32,500 nt of DNA from Acidimicrobiales bacterium (GTDB lineage Bacteria; Actinomycetota; Acidimicrobiia; Acidimicrobiales; SHLQ01): positions 206,203 to 238,702 of the forward strand of contig JAHDEJ010000004.1 of NCBI GenBank assembly GCA_020628865.1, in the 5' to 3' direction. A program made the position numbers and the translations under genes. Shown here piece by piece: positions 7,569 through 15,742 of this stretch; position 1 is the stretch's first letter, and every line of letters starts with the position of its first letter. The notes beneath the pieces are model-generated. The model ran no database searches. It worked only from the letters and a program-made list of their open reading frames with translations, and was not told the origin of the DNA.

Positions 7569-7583
7569 AGGTGCCAGGTACCT
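7569..7583. repeat. Extragenic palindrome AGGTGCC-A-GGTACCT
   Basis: Second copy of the same element, with one G/T mismatch in the arms. It is separated from the first by 11 bases and, like it, is preceded by TT and followed by TT or TG. Confidence 0.65.
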
Positions 7584-7657
7584 TTCCACAGGGCGCGGCT
7601 CGAATCACTGAGAAATCAGCAGTTTCGTTCTTGAGTTGTGCACAGGCGGCCGCCAAT

Positions 7658-7670
7658 GGTGCCAGGCACC
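7658..7670. repeat. Extragenic palindrome GGTGCC-A-GGCACC
   Basis: Third copy, a perfect 6-base-arm palindrome, 12 bases before the end of the dimethylglycine dehydrogenase-like gene. The stretch between copies 2 and 3 (7584-7657) shows no gene or further structure that I can support. Confidence 0.65.
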
Positions 7671-7682
7671 TGGGTGACGGGC

Positions 7683-10115
7683 CTAGCCGCGGAGTTGGGC
7701 GTTTTCGGGGTCGAAGGCGGGGCCGTCGAGCACGACTGCGGGCTTCTTCTCGCCGAGGATCATGACCTCGAGCTCGGTGCCCGGCGCCGCATGATCGGCG
7801 GTGACATAGGCAAACGCCAGGCTCTTGCCCACCGTGAACCCGTAGCCACCGCTGGTCGTGAGACCGATCGCTTCGTCGCCGGCAAACACGCCCTCGCCGC
7901 CGCCACAGTCCGCTGCACCCTCGACGTCGAGGCCTCCGGCGTCGACATCGAGGTAGACGAGTTTCCACGGGTTGCCCGACGGCGGGCGATCCAACGCGTC
8001 CCGGCCGACGAAGTCGCCCTTGTCCCGCTTCACGAAGAAGTCGACGCCGGCCTGGATCGGGCCGATGTCGTGCGTGAGCTCGTTGCGGGTGAGGTACATC
8101 TTCTCGATGCGCAGCGAGTTCAGGGCGTGGCTGCCGAAGTCTGCGATGCCGTGTGCTTCACCCGCCGCCCAGAGGGCGTCGTAGACGGCTTCCATCTCGT
8201 TGACGTCCATGTGGAGTTCCCAACCGCGTGCGCCGGTGAAGCCGACACGCAGTGCGTACACCATCACGCCGGCGATGCTCATGGGCGTTGCCGACAGGAA
8301 CGGAGCGGCCTCGTTGGACACGTCGGCGTCGGTGCAGGCGGACAGCACGTCGCGGGCGTGGGGGCCCACGAGCACGAGCACGCCGCGGGTCGTCGAGTGG
8401 TCGGTGATCGTGACGTCCTCGCCGTCGGCGACCGACTGGTTGAACCAGTCGAAGTCCCTGCTCTCGCCCATGGCTCCGGACACGATGTAGAACGCGTCGT
8501 CGCCCGCTCGGGTCACGGTGATCTCGGTCTCGACGCGAGCCTGCTCGTTGAGCACGTAGTTGAGGGCGATGCGTCCGAGCTTCGGGATGCGACCGGTGGT
8601 GATGCGGTTGAGGAAGGTCTCGGCGTCGGGGCCGGTGACCTCGTACTTGGAGAACGCGGTGAGGTCCATCATGGCAACGCGCTCACGGACGGCCTTGCAC
8701 TCCTCGGCGACCGCCGGGTACCAGGCCGGGCGACGCCAGCCGTGGGCATCCTCGAGCGGCATGTCTTCGGGCACGAACCACTTCGGCTGTTCCCAACCGT
8801 AGAACTCGGTGAACATGGCGCGCTTGTTCTTGAGCTTGTCGTAGAGGCCCGAGGTGCGGACCGGGCGATGTGCAAGACGCTCCTCGCCGGGCGGGTGGAC
8901 CCGGAACATCCACTCGTAGTCCTCGACGGCCTTCGGGTCGATGTAGTCGTGGTCGGCGAAGCCGAACCGACGCGGGTCGTAGTGGCGGAGGCTCAGCTCG
9001 GTTTCCCCGTGGACGATCCATCGGGCGAGCTCGCGGCCGGCGCCGGGGCCCCAGGCAAGGCCGATGGAGGAGCCGGTGTTCAGCCAGTAGTTCTTCAGGC
9101 CGGGTGCAGGGCCGAGGAGCATGTGGCCGTCGGTCGTGTGCGTGATTGCACCGTGGACCCAACGCTTGATGCCGACCTCGCCCATGGCGGGTGCGCGGTG
9201 GAAGGCTTCCGCCAGCCACGGGGCGATCTTGTCGATGTCTTCCGGGAAGAGGGGATTCTCGGCTTCCCAGGGGACGCCGTCCTTCCAGCACTGCTCGGCG
9301 CCCGTGTGCTCGTAGATGCCGATCAGGCCGGCCGTCTGTTCCTGCCGGATGTAGCCGGCGGCCCGGTTGTCGCGCATGACCGGGAACTCCCAGTCGGGAC
9401 GTTCCGCGAACTCCGGGAGCTCTTCGGTCACGAGGTAGTGGTGGAGCACGTTGGCCTGCGGGACGATGAATCCGCTGAGCGCGGCGACCTGGTCGCCGTA
9501 GCAGCCGGCGGCATCGACGACGTGTTCGCAGGTGACCGTGCCCTTCTCGGTGACGACGGACCATTCGCCGTTCGGCAGCTGGTTGACCTCGACGACACGG
9601 TTGCGGCGGCTGATGGTCGCACCTGCAGCGCGAGCGCCGTTCGCGAACGCCATGGTCACGCCGGACGGATCGACGTGGCCTTCGCCCTCGGTCCAGATGC
9701 CGGCGATGACGTCGTCGAAGTTGTAGAAGGGATTGATCTCGGCGAGCGCGTCCGGACCGAGAAGCTCGATCGGGTAGCCGATGTACTCACCGACGCCGAG
9801 GTGCGTCTTCAACCCATCGAGCTCGTCCTCCGTGTAGGCGACTCGGATTCCGCCGGGCGTGTGGAGCGACACGTCCTGTCCCGTCATGTCGGGCAGCTCG
9901 TGATACAGCTCGAGCGCATAGTGGTGGAAGGCGGCCGTGGTGTAGTCGCCGACCGAGCGGGTGATCTGGCCGGCGGCATGCCAGGTGGATCCCGAGGTCA
10001 GTTCTGCCTTCTCGATGAGGAGGACGTCGGTCCATCCTTCCTGTGTGAGATGCCAGAGAAGTGATGCGCCGTGCACACCACCACCGATGATGACGACGCG
10101 TGCCGTTTCCTGCAT
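7683..10115 (-). CDS. Dimethylglycine/sarcosine dehydrogenase-like FAD enzyme with GcvT-type folate domain
   Basis: This 810-residue two-part enzyme has an N-terminal DAO-type FAD domain (VVIIGGGVHGAS, 7-18) and a C-terminal aminomethyltransferase (GcvT) module from about residue 430. The motif SGSTWHAAG places His46 where dimethylglycine and sarcosine dehydrogenases bind FAD covalently. The GcvT half shows FSKYEVTGPDAETFLNRITT, GFTGARGWELH and LRIEKMYLTRNELTHDIGP, typical of the folate-binding part. The enzyme probably demethylates an N-methylated glycine (betaine breakdown) and passes the one-carbon unit to tetrahydrofolate. Length equals that of the family (about 800-860). The start is the ATG at 10115. 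It is divergent from the cytochrome b561/molybdoenzyme pair. The exact substrate (dimethylglycine, sarcosine or another methylamine) cannot be decided from sequence. Confidence 0.92.
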   Translation of the reverse strand: MQETARVVIIGGGVHGASLLWHLTQEGWTDVLLIEKAELTSGSTWHAAGQITRSVGDYTTAAFHHYALELYHELPDMTGQDVSLHTPGGIRVAYTEDELDGLKTHLGVGEYIGYPIELLGPDALAEINPFYNFDDVIAGIWTEGEGHVDPSGVTMAFANGARAAGATISRRNRVVEVNQLPNGEWSVVTEKGTVTCEHVVDAAGCYGDQVAALSGFIVPQANVLHHYLVTEELPEFAERPDWEFPVMRDNRAAGYIRQEQTAGLIGIYEHTGAEQCWKDGVPWEAENPLFPEDIDKIAPWLAEAFHRAPAMGEVGIKRWVHGAITHTTDGHMLLGPAPGLKNYWLNTGSSIGLAWGPGAGRELARWIVHGETELSLRHYDPRRFGFADHDYIDPKAVEDYEWMFRVHPPGEERLAHRPVRTSGLYDKLKNKRAMFTEFYGWEQPKWFVPEDMPLEDAHGWRRPAWYPAVAEECKAVRERVAMMDLTAFSKYEVTGPDAETFLNRITTGRIPKLGRIALNYVLNEQARVETEITVTRAGDDAFYIVSGAMGESRDFDWFNQSVADGEDVTITDHSTTRGVLVLVGPHARDVLSACTDADVSNEAAPFLSATPMSIAGVMVYALRVGFTGARGWELHMDVNEMEAVYDALWAAGEAHGIADFGSHALNSLRIEKMYLTRNELTHDIGPIQAGVDFFVKRDKGDFVGRDALDRPPSGNPWKLVYLDVDAGGLDVEGAADCGGGEGVFAGDEAIGLTTSGGYGFTVGKSLAFAYVTADHAAPGTELEVMILGEKKPAVVLDGPAFDPENAQLRG

Positions 10116-10211
10116 GTCGAGTGCCTTCCCCTCGGCCAGACTTTGAAGCTCTAACGGAATGGTAAGACCTTCTCACTTGATTTCACCATCCCGGACCGTG
10201 GCCGATGGGGA

Positions 10212-10235
10212 CCGTGAGGTCGGCGGACTTCACGG
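10212..10235 (+). promoter_or_regulatory. Leader hairpin 1 upstream of the cytochrome b561 gene
   Basis: CCGTGAGGTC (10212-10221) pairs with GACTTCACGG (10226-10235) around the loop GGCG; the one mismatch is a G-U wobble in RNA. It could be a 5' leader hairpin or a protein-binding dyad. A T-tract is absent, so it is not a simple terminator. Confidence 0.5.
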
Positions 10236-10252
10236 AAGAAACAACTTCTGAA

Positions 10253-10311
10253 CTCCTTCACACCATGAAACATCGGCGGAGCGAAGGGTGGTTTCGTTGG
10301 TGTGCAAGGAG
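10253..10311 (+). promoter_or_regulatory. Leader hairpin 2 that would sequester the cytochrome b561 ribosome binding site
   Basis: Three blocks on the 5' side, CTCCTT (10253-10258), CACACCA (10259-10265) and GAAAC (10267-10271), are exactly complementary to AAGGAG (10306-10311), TGGTGTG (10298-10304) and GTTTC (10291-10295). This gives 18 pairs broken by a T/GT internal loop and a single bulged C (10305). AAGGAG is the ribosome binding site of the ATG at 10320, so the fold would hide it. The 19-base apical loop is 10272-10290. A role as translational control is inference. Confidence 0.6.
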
Positions 10312-10319
10312 AGACGAAC

Positions 10320-11072
10320 ATGACTGAGCGCATTGCTGTGGAAAAGCATCGGCGCGGGAACCGCTGGATGCACTGGCTCAATTTCCCGTTGCTGACCGTG
10401 ATGATCTGGAGTGGCCTTCGGATCTACTGGGCGGATCTCCGAGATCCGAATGTCCTGGGAATCGGCAGTTGGGAGGTCTTCACCTTCTTCCCCGACTTCA
10501 TCAACGAACCGCTCGGACTCGAACGACGGCTCGCTCGCGGCATGGCCTTCCACTTCAGCTTCGGCTGGCTGTTCCTCATCAACGGCCTCTTCTTCGCGAT
10601 CTATCTGAGTCGGACGAAGGGGTGGCGCAACTTCGTGCCGAACCGTTCGGACTTCCGAAACATCGGCCCGCTGCTCCTCCACGAGATCGGACTGCGCAAG
10701 GAAGCCCCGCCGCAGGGCAAGTACAACGTGATGCAGCAGCTCAGCTACGCCGGTGTGCTCTTCATGGGATTCCTGGCGATCGTCAGCGGCTTCGCCATCT
10801 ACAAGCCGACGCAGCTCAGCCTGCTCACGACCCTGATGGGCGGGTACGAGTCCGCCCGCTTCATCCACTGGCTGGTCACGATCGGCTTCCTCGCATTCTT
10901 CGTGATCCATCTGCTGCAGGTCGCCCGAGCCGGGTTCGGCAACTTCTGGTCGATGGTCACCGGCTACGAACTCATCGAGGTCGAAGCGATCGGCTCGACC
11001 CCGACCACCGACGACGGGTCCACACCGGCCGAACCCCCCACGGTCGACGAGAACGAGGAGGTCCTCGCATGA
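10320..11072 (+). CDS. Cytochrome b561-type membrane haem protein (electron-transfer subunit)
   Basis: This 250-residue integral membrane protein resembles the di-haem cytochrome b561 / hydrogenase-formate dehydrogenase gamma group. Four or five hydrophobic helices are visible, with histidines well placed for two b haems: H18 (RWMHWLNFPL), H78 (GMAFHFSFGW), H183 (ARFIHWLVTIG) and H197 (FFVIHLLQVA). The tail (about 220-250) is acidic and hydrophilic. I start at the ATG at 10320, which follows AAGGAGAG by 6 bases. Its stop overlaps the start of the molybdoenzyme by 4 bases (ATGA), so the two are translationally coupled and very probably form one membrane-anchored redox complex exchanging electrons with quinone. 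The leader carries a hairpin covering the ribosome binding site. Confidence 0.9.
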   Translation: MTERIAVEKHRRGNRWMHWLNFPLLTVMIWSGLRIYWADLRDPNVLGIGSWEVFTFFPDFINEPLGLERRLARGMAFHFSFGWLFLINGLFFAIYLSRTKGWRNFVPNRSDFRNIGPLLLHEIGLRKEAPPQGKYNVMQQLSYAGVLFMGFLAIVSGFAIYKPTQLSLLTTLMGGYESARFIHWLVTIGFLAFFVIHLLQVARAGFGNFWSMVTGYELIEVEAIGSTPTTDDGSTPAEPPTVDENEEVLA

Positions 11073-11857
11073 ACGACGCCCCGAACCTCAACCCGCACGC
11101 CGCGGCGGACAGCACCGGCCGCACCCTGACCGAGGCCGAGTTCAAGGCCCGTTCCCGACGATCCTTCCTGACCGGCCTCGGCGGTGTCGCCGCCGCTGGC
11201 CTCGGCTGGCGCTGGGTCCAGGGACGACCGGAAGCGGACAACATCCCCGACGTGCTCCGCTCCGCCCACGAGCTGAACGAAGAAATCTGGCGAGGCCTCT
11301 TCCGGGACGGAGCGATGGCGCCCACGTTCGACTTCAACGAGTCCTCCATGATGCGGGTCAACGGCCGTCACGGCATCCGCGAAGAGCTCGACATGGACAC
11401 CTGGCAACTCGTCGTTCTCGATGACGATGGCAGCGCACTCGGCGTGCACACGCTCGAGGATCTGCGAGGGCTCCCGCAGGAGGAGACCATCGTCGAACAC
11501 AAGTGTGTCGAGGGATGGTCGCACGTGGTCACGTGGGGCGGACCGACCTTCGCCTCGTTCGTGAACGCCTGGTACCCCGAGCAGGCGAACCGGGCGTTCG
11601 TCGGGCTGTCGACCCCGGATCGCGAGTACAACGTCGGGCTCGAAATGCCGGCGATGCTGCACGCGCAGACGCTGCTGGCCCTCGATCTGCAGCGAGCACC
11701 CCTCACCGAGGAACACGGTGCGCCGGTTCGGCTCTCGACACCGCTCAAGTACGGCATCAAGCAGATCAAGCGCATCGGCACCATTCAGTTCAGCGACACG
11801 CAGCCGGAGAACGACTACTGGACCGTGCGCGGCTACGACTGGTACGCCGCCCTGTGA
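11069..11857 (+). CDS. Tat-exported molybdopterin-dependent oxidoreductase (sulfite oxidase/MsrP-like family)
   Basis: This 262-residue protein has the oxidoreductase-molybdopterin domain of the sulfite oxidase/YedY (MsrP) family. A twin-arginine signal SRRSFLTGLGGVAAAGLG (29-46, with R30-R31) directs it across the membrane after the cofactor is inserted. The molybdenum-coordinating cysteine is Cys146 in EHKCVEGWSH, and the C-terminal part has RLSTPLKYGIKQIKRIGTI. The start is the ATG overlapping the cytochrome stop, preceded by GAGGAGG. It presumably takes electrons from, or gives them to, the cytochrome b partner. MsrP repairs periplasmic methionine sulfoxide, while other members oxidise sulfite; the sequence does not settle which. 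There is no obvious haem c or dimerisation domain. Confidence 0.92.
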   Translation: MNDAPNLNPHAAADSTGRTLTEAEFKARSRRSFLTGLGGVAAAGLGWRWVQGRPEADNIPDVLRSAHELNEEIWRGLFRDGAMAPTFDFNESSMMRVNGRHGIREELDMDTWQLVVLDDDGSALGVHTLEDLRGLPQEETIVEHKCVEGWSHVVTWGGPTFASFVNAWYPEQANRAFVGLSTPDREYNVGLEMPAMLHAQTLLALDLQRAPLTEEHGAPVRLSTPLKYGIKQIKRIGTIQFSDTQPENDYWTVRGYDWYAAL

Positions 11858-11878
11858 TCGTGTGGTGATCCCGGTCGA

Positions 11879-13981
11879 TCAGCCGCAGTTGATCGACTGG
11901 CGATCGCCGTTGAGCCGATAGCGGATCTCCCACGTGTCGCCGGCGGCGCCGTCGGCGTCGAGGTAGGAGGTCTGGTTCGTGGTCGCGACCCACGAGCCGT
12001 TTCGGCGCACCTGCCAGCTGTCGACTCCCGCGACGGCGTCCCAGCTGAGCTGGCGGCCGCCGGCCGCAGCAGCGACGGAGCAGTCGGGTCCGTTGCCCGC
12101 GTCGATCACGACGGGATCCGGTGTGCAGGTGACGTCGGTGTTGACGCCGTCGATCTTCACCCGCACCAGGTAGGTGTGCTGTGCCGCTGCGGGAGCATCG
12201 TCGTACGACGTTGTGGTCACCGTCGCCCGCCAGGATCCGTCCCGGCGCACGATGTAGCGGTTCGCTCCGATGTCGTTCCATTCGACTCGGACGTTGCCGT
12301 TGCCGAGGACCGTGGCGGTGCAGGTCAGCGGATCGTTGCCCGGTCCGTCATCGATGACGATCGGGTCCGGCTGACACGTGGTCTCCACGACGGCGCCGGC
12401 GAGCCGGTGCCGGATCGAGTACGTGTGGGCACCGGCGTCCGGCTGGTCGTCGACGTGGGTGGTGTCGTCCTGCACGGTGGCCAGCCACGAGCCGTTCTTG
12501 CGGACGGACCAACTGCCCACCCCGGGCAGGTCGTTCCAGCTGAGTTCGACATTGCCGTCGCCGCGAAGGCTCGCGGTGCACGAAGGCGTCGGATCGACCG
12601 GCGGTTCGAATGGTGGGGTCACGCCGCCGAAATCGAGGAAGGCGTGGCGTCCGGTGCGGATGTCGTTGATTCGGTCCCGGTCCATTCCGAGGAGGAGGCC
12701 CCGATCGATGAGTTCGATGTCGAAGGTCGCCTCCTGTGCGTTCGTCTTCGGGTTCCAGTCCAGGGCTGCGCCGGTCTGCGGATCGAGTGCCGCGATCTGG
12801 TGACGGGCGTCGAACTCTCCGACGGACGTGTTGCCGCCGCTCACGCAGCCGGTCGGCTTGTTGAACCAGAAGTTCTGATTGACCGCCTGAGCGTCGACCG
12901 GGCCATAGTCCCGGATGAAGCAGAAGTGACCGCCGATGTACACGGCGGCATCGGAGATGCCGACCGAGTAGACCGAGTCGTGCGCAGAGGTGACCCATTT
13001 CGGGTCGTTGCCGGCGCCGTCGTCCGCCGTGTTGAAGGCGACCGCCTTGTCGCAGCGGAAGCCGCCCTTCTCCACGGCGACGAAGAACGAGCCGTCCGGT
13101 GAGAACTCGGCGTCCTGGATCTGGAGTGCGCCAAGCGAACACCACTGCTTGACCAGGCGGAACCAGTCGGTGCGCCATGGGGTGACCGAGTTGTCGCGGA
13201 CATCGATGATCGCCAGGCCGGTGTGCGCGACCGCATGGGGGCCATCGGGTCCGACGAGGTCGTCGCCGTTGTGGGCGACCAGGAGACGGTTCCCATCAGG
13301 GTGGAGGTCGAGCGCCCGAACGGTGTTGGAGCCGGCCTTGCCGGCCACGCCCTCCACGTTGATGGCGAAGGTGTCGTCCACCCGGCCGGTCGTGGCGTCC
13401 ACGGCGCCGATGCGAGCGTGGCGGACACCGTCGAGCGTTTCGAAGTTGCCGCCGAGCCACAGCGTGTTCGGGCCGAGTTCGAGGCTGCGCACGCTGGCGT
13501 CGGCCGCGACGTCGAACACGGGGTCGACGGCGCCGTTCCAGTCGAGCTTTGCGACACGCAGTCGAGTCGTTCCGTCGATGGTCTTGAACTTGCCGCCGAT
13601 GAAGATGTCGCCGGTGTCCTCATCGCCGATCACCGCGCGAACTTCGCCGTCGAGAACCGGGTTGTAGTCCTCGATCAGGGCGCCGGAGTTGATGTCGTAC
13701 GCAAAGATGTGGGTCCGTCCGACCGTCGTGCCATTGCGTCGCTCCACGGTGGTGAAGTTGCCGGCAACGATGACCCGATCGTGCATCTGGATCGTGGCGT
13801 AGACCTTCCCGTCGGCGACGATTGGCGTGTCGCGGCGAGGAGTCTCGGGCACGACCGTGCCGTGGTTGACGTCGGCGGCGCTGGCCGAGCGAAGATTCCA
13901 CGTGGTGATCGCGAGTGCGATCGCACACAGCAACAGGAGGCTGTTTCGGGCAACACGTGGTGTGAAATGAAAGGACGTCAT
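11879..13981 (-). CDS. Secreted beta-propeller (delta-60-type repeat) protein with three C-terminal Cys-bounded modules
   Basis: This 700-residue protein starts at the ATG at 13981-13979 (GGAGA about 9 bases upstream) and has a signal peptide (hydrophobic 13-27, likely cleavage ASA/AD near 35). Residues about 40-460 contain repeated blades of the type VRAVIGDEDTGDIFIGGKF, VRSLELGPNTLWLGGNFE and AVYIGGHFCFIRDYG, as in delta-60/WD-like propellers. The last roughly 235 residues hold three modules of about 70 residues, each opening and closing with cysteine and sharing W-V-R-x-N/D-G-S-W-x-A-T (KNGSWLATV, RDGSWRATV, RNGSWVATT), a fibronectin-III-like layout. No LPxTG or membrane anchor is seen, so it is probably released or bound non-covalently. 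Its function is unknown; binding of a polymer or surface is a guess. It lies next to, but is transcribed away from, the sugar locus. Confidence 0.85.
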   Translation of the reverse strand: MTSFHFTPRVARNSLLLLCAIALAITTWNLRSASAADVNHGTVVPETPRRDTPIVADGKVYATIQMHDRVIVAGNFTTVERRNGTTVGRTHIFAYDINSGALIEDYNPVLDGEVRAVIGDEDTGDIFIGGKFKTIDGTTRLRVAKLDWNGAVDPVFDVAADASVRSLELGPNTLWLGGNFETLDGVRHARIGAVDATTGRVDDTFAINVEGVAGKAGSNTVRALDLHPDGNRLLVAHNGDDLVGPDGPHAVAHTGLAIIDVRDNSVTPWRTDWFRLVKQWCSLGALQIQDAEFSPDGSFFVAVEKGGFRCDKAVAFNTADDGAGNDPKWVTSAHDSVYSVGISDAAVYIGGHFCFIRDYGPVDAQAVNQNFWFNKPTGCVSGGNTSVGEFDARHQIAALDPQTGAALDWNPKTNAQEATFDIELIDRGLLLGMDRDRINDIRTGRHAFLDFGGVTPPFEPPVDPTPSCTASLRGDGNVELSWNDLPGVGSWSVRKNGSWLATVQDDTTHVDDQPDAGAHTYSIRHRLAGAVVETTCQPDPIVIDDGPGNDPLTCTATVLGNGNVRVEWNDIGANRYIVRRDGSWRATVTTTSYDDAPAAAQHTYLVRVKIDGVNTDVTCTPDPVVIDAGNGPDCSVAAAAGGRQLSWDAVAGVDSWQVRRNGSWVATTNQTSYLDADGAAGDTWEIRYRLNGDRQSINCG

Positions 13982-14128
13982 GACGTGGTGTCTCCACTCT
14001 TGGTGCGATTCAGGCCAGCGTAGGTTGCGCAGGGTCGCCGTTCCATGGTTCGTTGTGCTCGCCGGCAATGGGTGAGCGGACGCCCGACTGCCGCCGCAAC
14101 GCGGGATGTATGGGCTTTCCCGGCGCCA

Positions 14129-14142
14129 TGTAAACGGTTACA
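14129..14142. promoter_or_regulatory. LacI-family operator 1 (upstream of GH13)
   Basis: TGTAAACGGTTACA has the arms TGTAA/TTACA and differs at one base from the ideal LacI/CcpA-type palindrome TGTAAACGTTTACA. It lies 34 bases before the GH13 start. Closely related sites occur at 16824 and 25872. The likely ligand is the LacI protein encoded at 15742. Confidence 0.8.
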
Positions 14143-14176
14143 TTCGCGTCGAGTTGCGGTACGAGGAGATGACGGC

Positions 14177-15742
14177 ATGGAGCCTGTCCAACGCTGGTGG
14201 GAACACGCCGTCGGCTACGAGATCTACATTCGCTCGTTCGCTGACGGCACCGGCGATGGGATCGGTGACTTCCCCGGGATGCTCGATCGTCTCGAGCATC
14301 TTGCATGGCTGGGCGTCGACATCATCTGGGTGACGCCGTTCTATGCGTCACCGATGCGCGACTGGGGATACGACGTTGCCGACTACACCGCAATCGATCC
14401 CACCTACGGTTCGCTCGACGACTTCGACGCCGTCGTCGCCCGGGCGCACGAGCTCGGGATGCGGGTGCTGATCGACATCGTTCCGAACCACACGAGCGAC
14501 CAACATCAGTGGTTCCGTGAAGCCCTGAAGGGCCCGGACAATCCGTACCGCGACCACTACATCTGGCGGGACGCTCCCGCCGATGGGTCCCTGCCGAACA
14601 ACTGGGTCGGCTACTTCGGCGGACCGACGTGGACGCTCGACGAAGCGAGCGGCCAGTACTACCTCCACCTCTTCCTTCCCGAACAGCCCGACCTCAACTG
14701 GCGGAACCCGGCTGTCCTCGATGCCTTCGACGACATCCTCCGCTTCTGGTTGGACCGCGGCGTCGACGGGTTCCGCGTCGACGTTGCCCAGGCGATGGTC
14801 AAGGACGCCGAGCTTCGTTCGAACCCGCAGATCGCTCCGAGCGACGAGTCGATGTTCCGGTGGGACCAATGGAACGCATTCGAGCACCGGCACGACATCC
14901 TGCAGCCGGAGAGCGTCGACATCTTTCGACGCTGGAACCGGATCGCCGAGGAGTACGACGCACTGCTGCTCGGCGAGACCTACGACCTGGTGCAGATGGA
15001 CAAGCTGGATCGACTGGTCAGTGGCGGCGACGCCATCCACGTCGGGTTCTGGTTCGGGGCCATGCACATGGAGTGGAACGCCGAGCAGATTCGAGCGGCG
15101 TTCGATCTGCCCCTCACCAACATCAGTGCGGGGCTCGGCTGGGCCCAGGACAGCCACGACGAGCATCGATCCGTCACGCGTTTCGGCGGAGGCGACCTCG
15201 GCCGTCAGCGGGCGCTGTCGTTGACGGTTCTGCTGATGGGCCTGCCCGGCCTGCCCTTCCTGTACCAGGGTCAGGAGCTCGGGCTGGAGTCTGGGGTCAT
15301 TCCGCCCGAGGCCAAGCTCGACCCGGTCGGCGACGACGACCCCAACAGCGGTCGCGACGGCACGCGTACCCCGATCCCCTGGGAACCCGGTCCCGGGATG
15401 GGGTTCACCGACGCGGCCTCCACCTGGCTGCCGTTCGGCGGTCGAACGGACGCCGACACCGTGCTCGTTCAGCGCGAGCTTCCCTCGTCCTCCCTGCATG
15501 TCCATCGTGAACTCCTCGCAGTGCGGAAGGGACTCGGCGAGATCGCGACGGAACCGCTCAAGTGGATTGCCGACGTCGCCGGCGACCTGGTCGCCTTCCG
15601 TCGTGGCGCCATCGCCTTCGTGGCGAACGTCGGCGACGAACCGACCGAACTCCCGGTTGACGGAACCGTGTTGTTCCGTTCGGGGGATGGTTCAGGCGCC
15701 ACCCTTGCAGCCGACGAGGCCGCGATCGTGCGGATCGGCTGA
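14177..15742 (+). CDS. GH13 alpha-glucosidase / oligo-1,6-glucosidase-type glycoside hydrolase
   Basis: This 521-residue cytoplasmic enzyme is a GH13 alpha-amylase-superfamily member of the alpha-glucosidase type, hydrolysing alpha-linked glucose from short oligosaccharides after uptake. It opens with WWEHAVGYEIYIRSFAD (7-23) and carries DIIWVTPFYASP, conserved region I DIVPNHTS (100-107), region II GFRVDVAQAM with nucleophile Asp202, region III LLGETYD with acid/base Glu267, and region IV SHDEHR with Asp328, where the more usual Asn-His-Asp reads Ser-His-Asp. No signal peptide is present. The ATG at 14177 follows GAGGAG by 8 bases. Its stop overlaps the LacI start by one base, so regulator and enzyme are co-translated. 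A LacI-type operator lies in its leader. The preferred linkage or substrate cannot be read from sequence. Confidence 0.93.
   Translation: MEPVQRWWEHAVGYEIYIRSFADGTGDGIGDFPGMLDRLEHLAWLGVDIIWVTPFYASPMRDWGYDVADYTAIDPTYGSLDDFDAVVARAHELGMRVLIDIVPNHTSDQHQWFREALKGPDNPYRDHYIWRDAPADGSLPNNWVGYFGGPTWTLDEASGQYYLHLFLPEQPDLNWRNPAVLDAFDDILRFWLDRGVDGFRVDVAQAMVKDAELRSNPQIAPSDESMFRWDQWNAFEHRHDILQPESVDIFRRWNRIAEEYDALLLGETYDLVQMDKLDRLVSGGDAIHVGFWFGAMHMEWNAEQIRAAFDLPLTNISAGLGWAQDSHDEHRSVTRFGGGDLGRQRALSLTVLLMGLPGLPFLYQGQELGLESGVIPPEAKLDPVGDDDPNSGRDGTRTPIPWEPGPGMGFTDAASTWLPFGGRTDADTVLVQRELPSSSLHVHRELLAVRKGLGEIATEPLKWIADVAGDLVAFRRGAIAFVANVGDEPTELPVDGTVLFRSGDGSGATLAADEAAIVRIG

Larger units (their letters stand above)
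10116..10319. other. Divergent control region between flavoenzyme and cytochrome b561 genes
   Basis: This 204-base gap has no gene. It holds an imperfect 15-base dyad (GTAAGACCTTCTCAC, about 10161-10175) near the flavoenzyme start, and two hairpins ahead of the cytochrome gene (10212-10235 and 10253-10311, listed separately). No confident -35/-10 pair can be named for either gene. Confidence 0.5.

Noticed and set aside
7638-10064. Open plus-strand frame of about 800 codons opposite the dimethylglycine dehydrogenase-like gene
   Set aside because: Composition (Val/Asp/Gly/Arg-rich) mirrors the codon bias of the real gene on the other strand; no motifs.
10161-10175. GntR/FadR-type operator (GTAAGACCTTCTCAC)
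   Set aside because: Dyad is imperfect and the TGGTNNGACCA consensus is only half matched.
10116-10319. Glycine riboswitch ahead of the GcvT-domain flavoenzyme
   Set aside because: No conserved tandem aptamer core is visible, and the hairpins there read toward the other gene.
14169-14171. ATG as an alternative start for GH13
   Set aside because: It is out of frame with the enzyme; the ATG at 14177 is in frame and properly spaced from GAGGAG.
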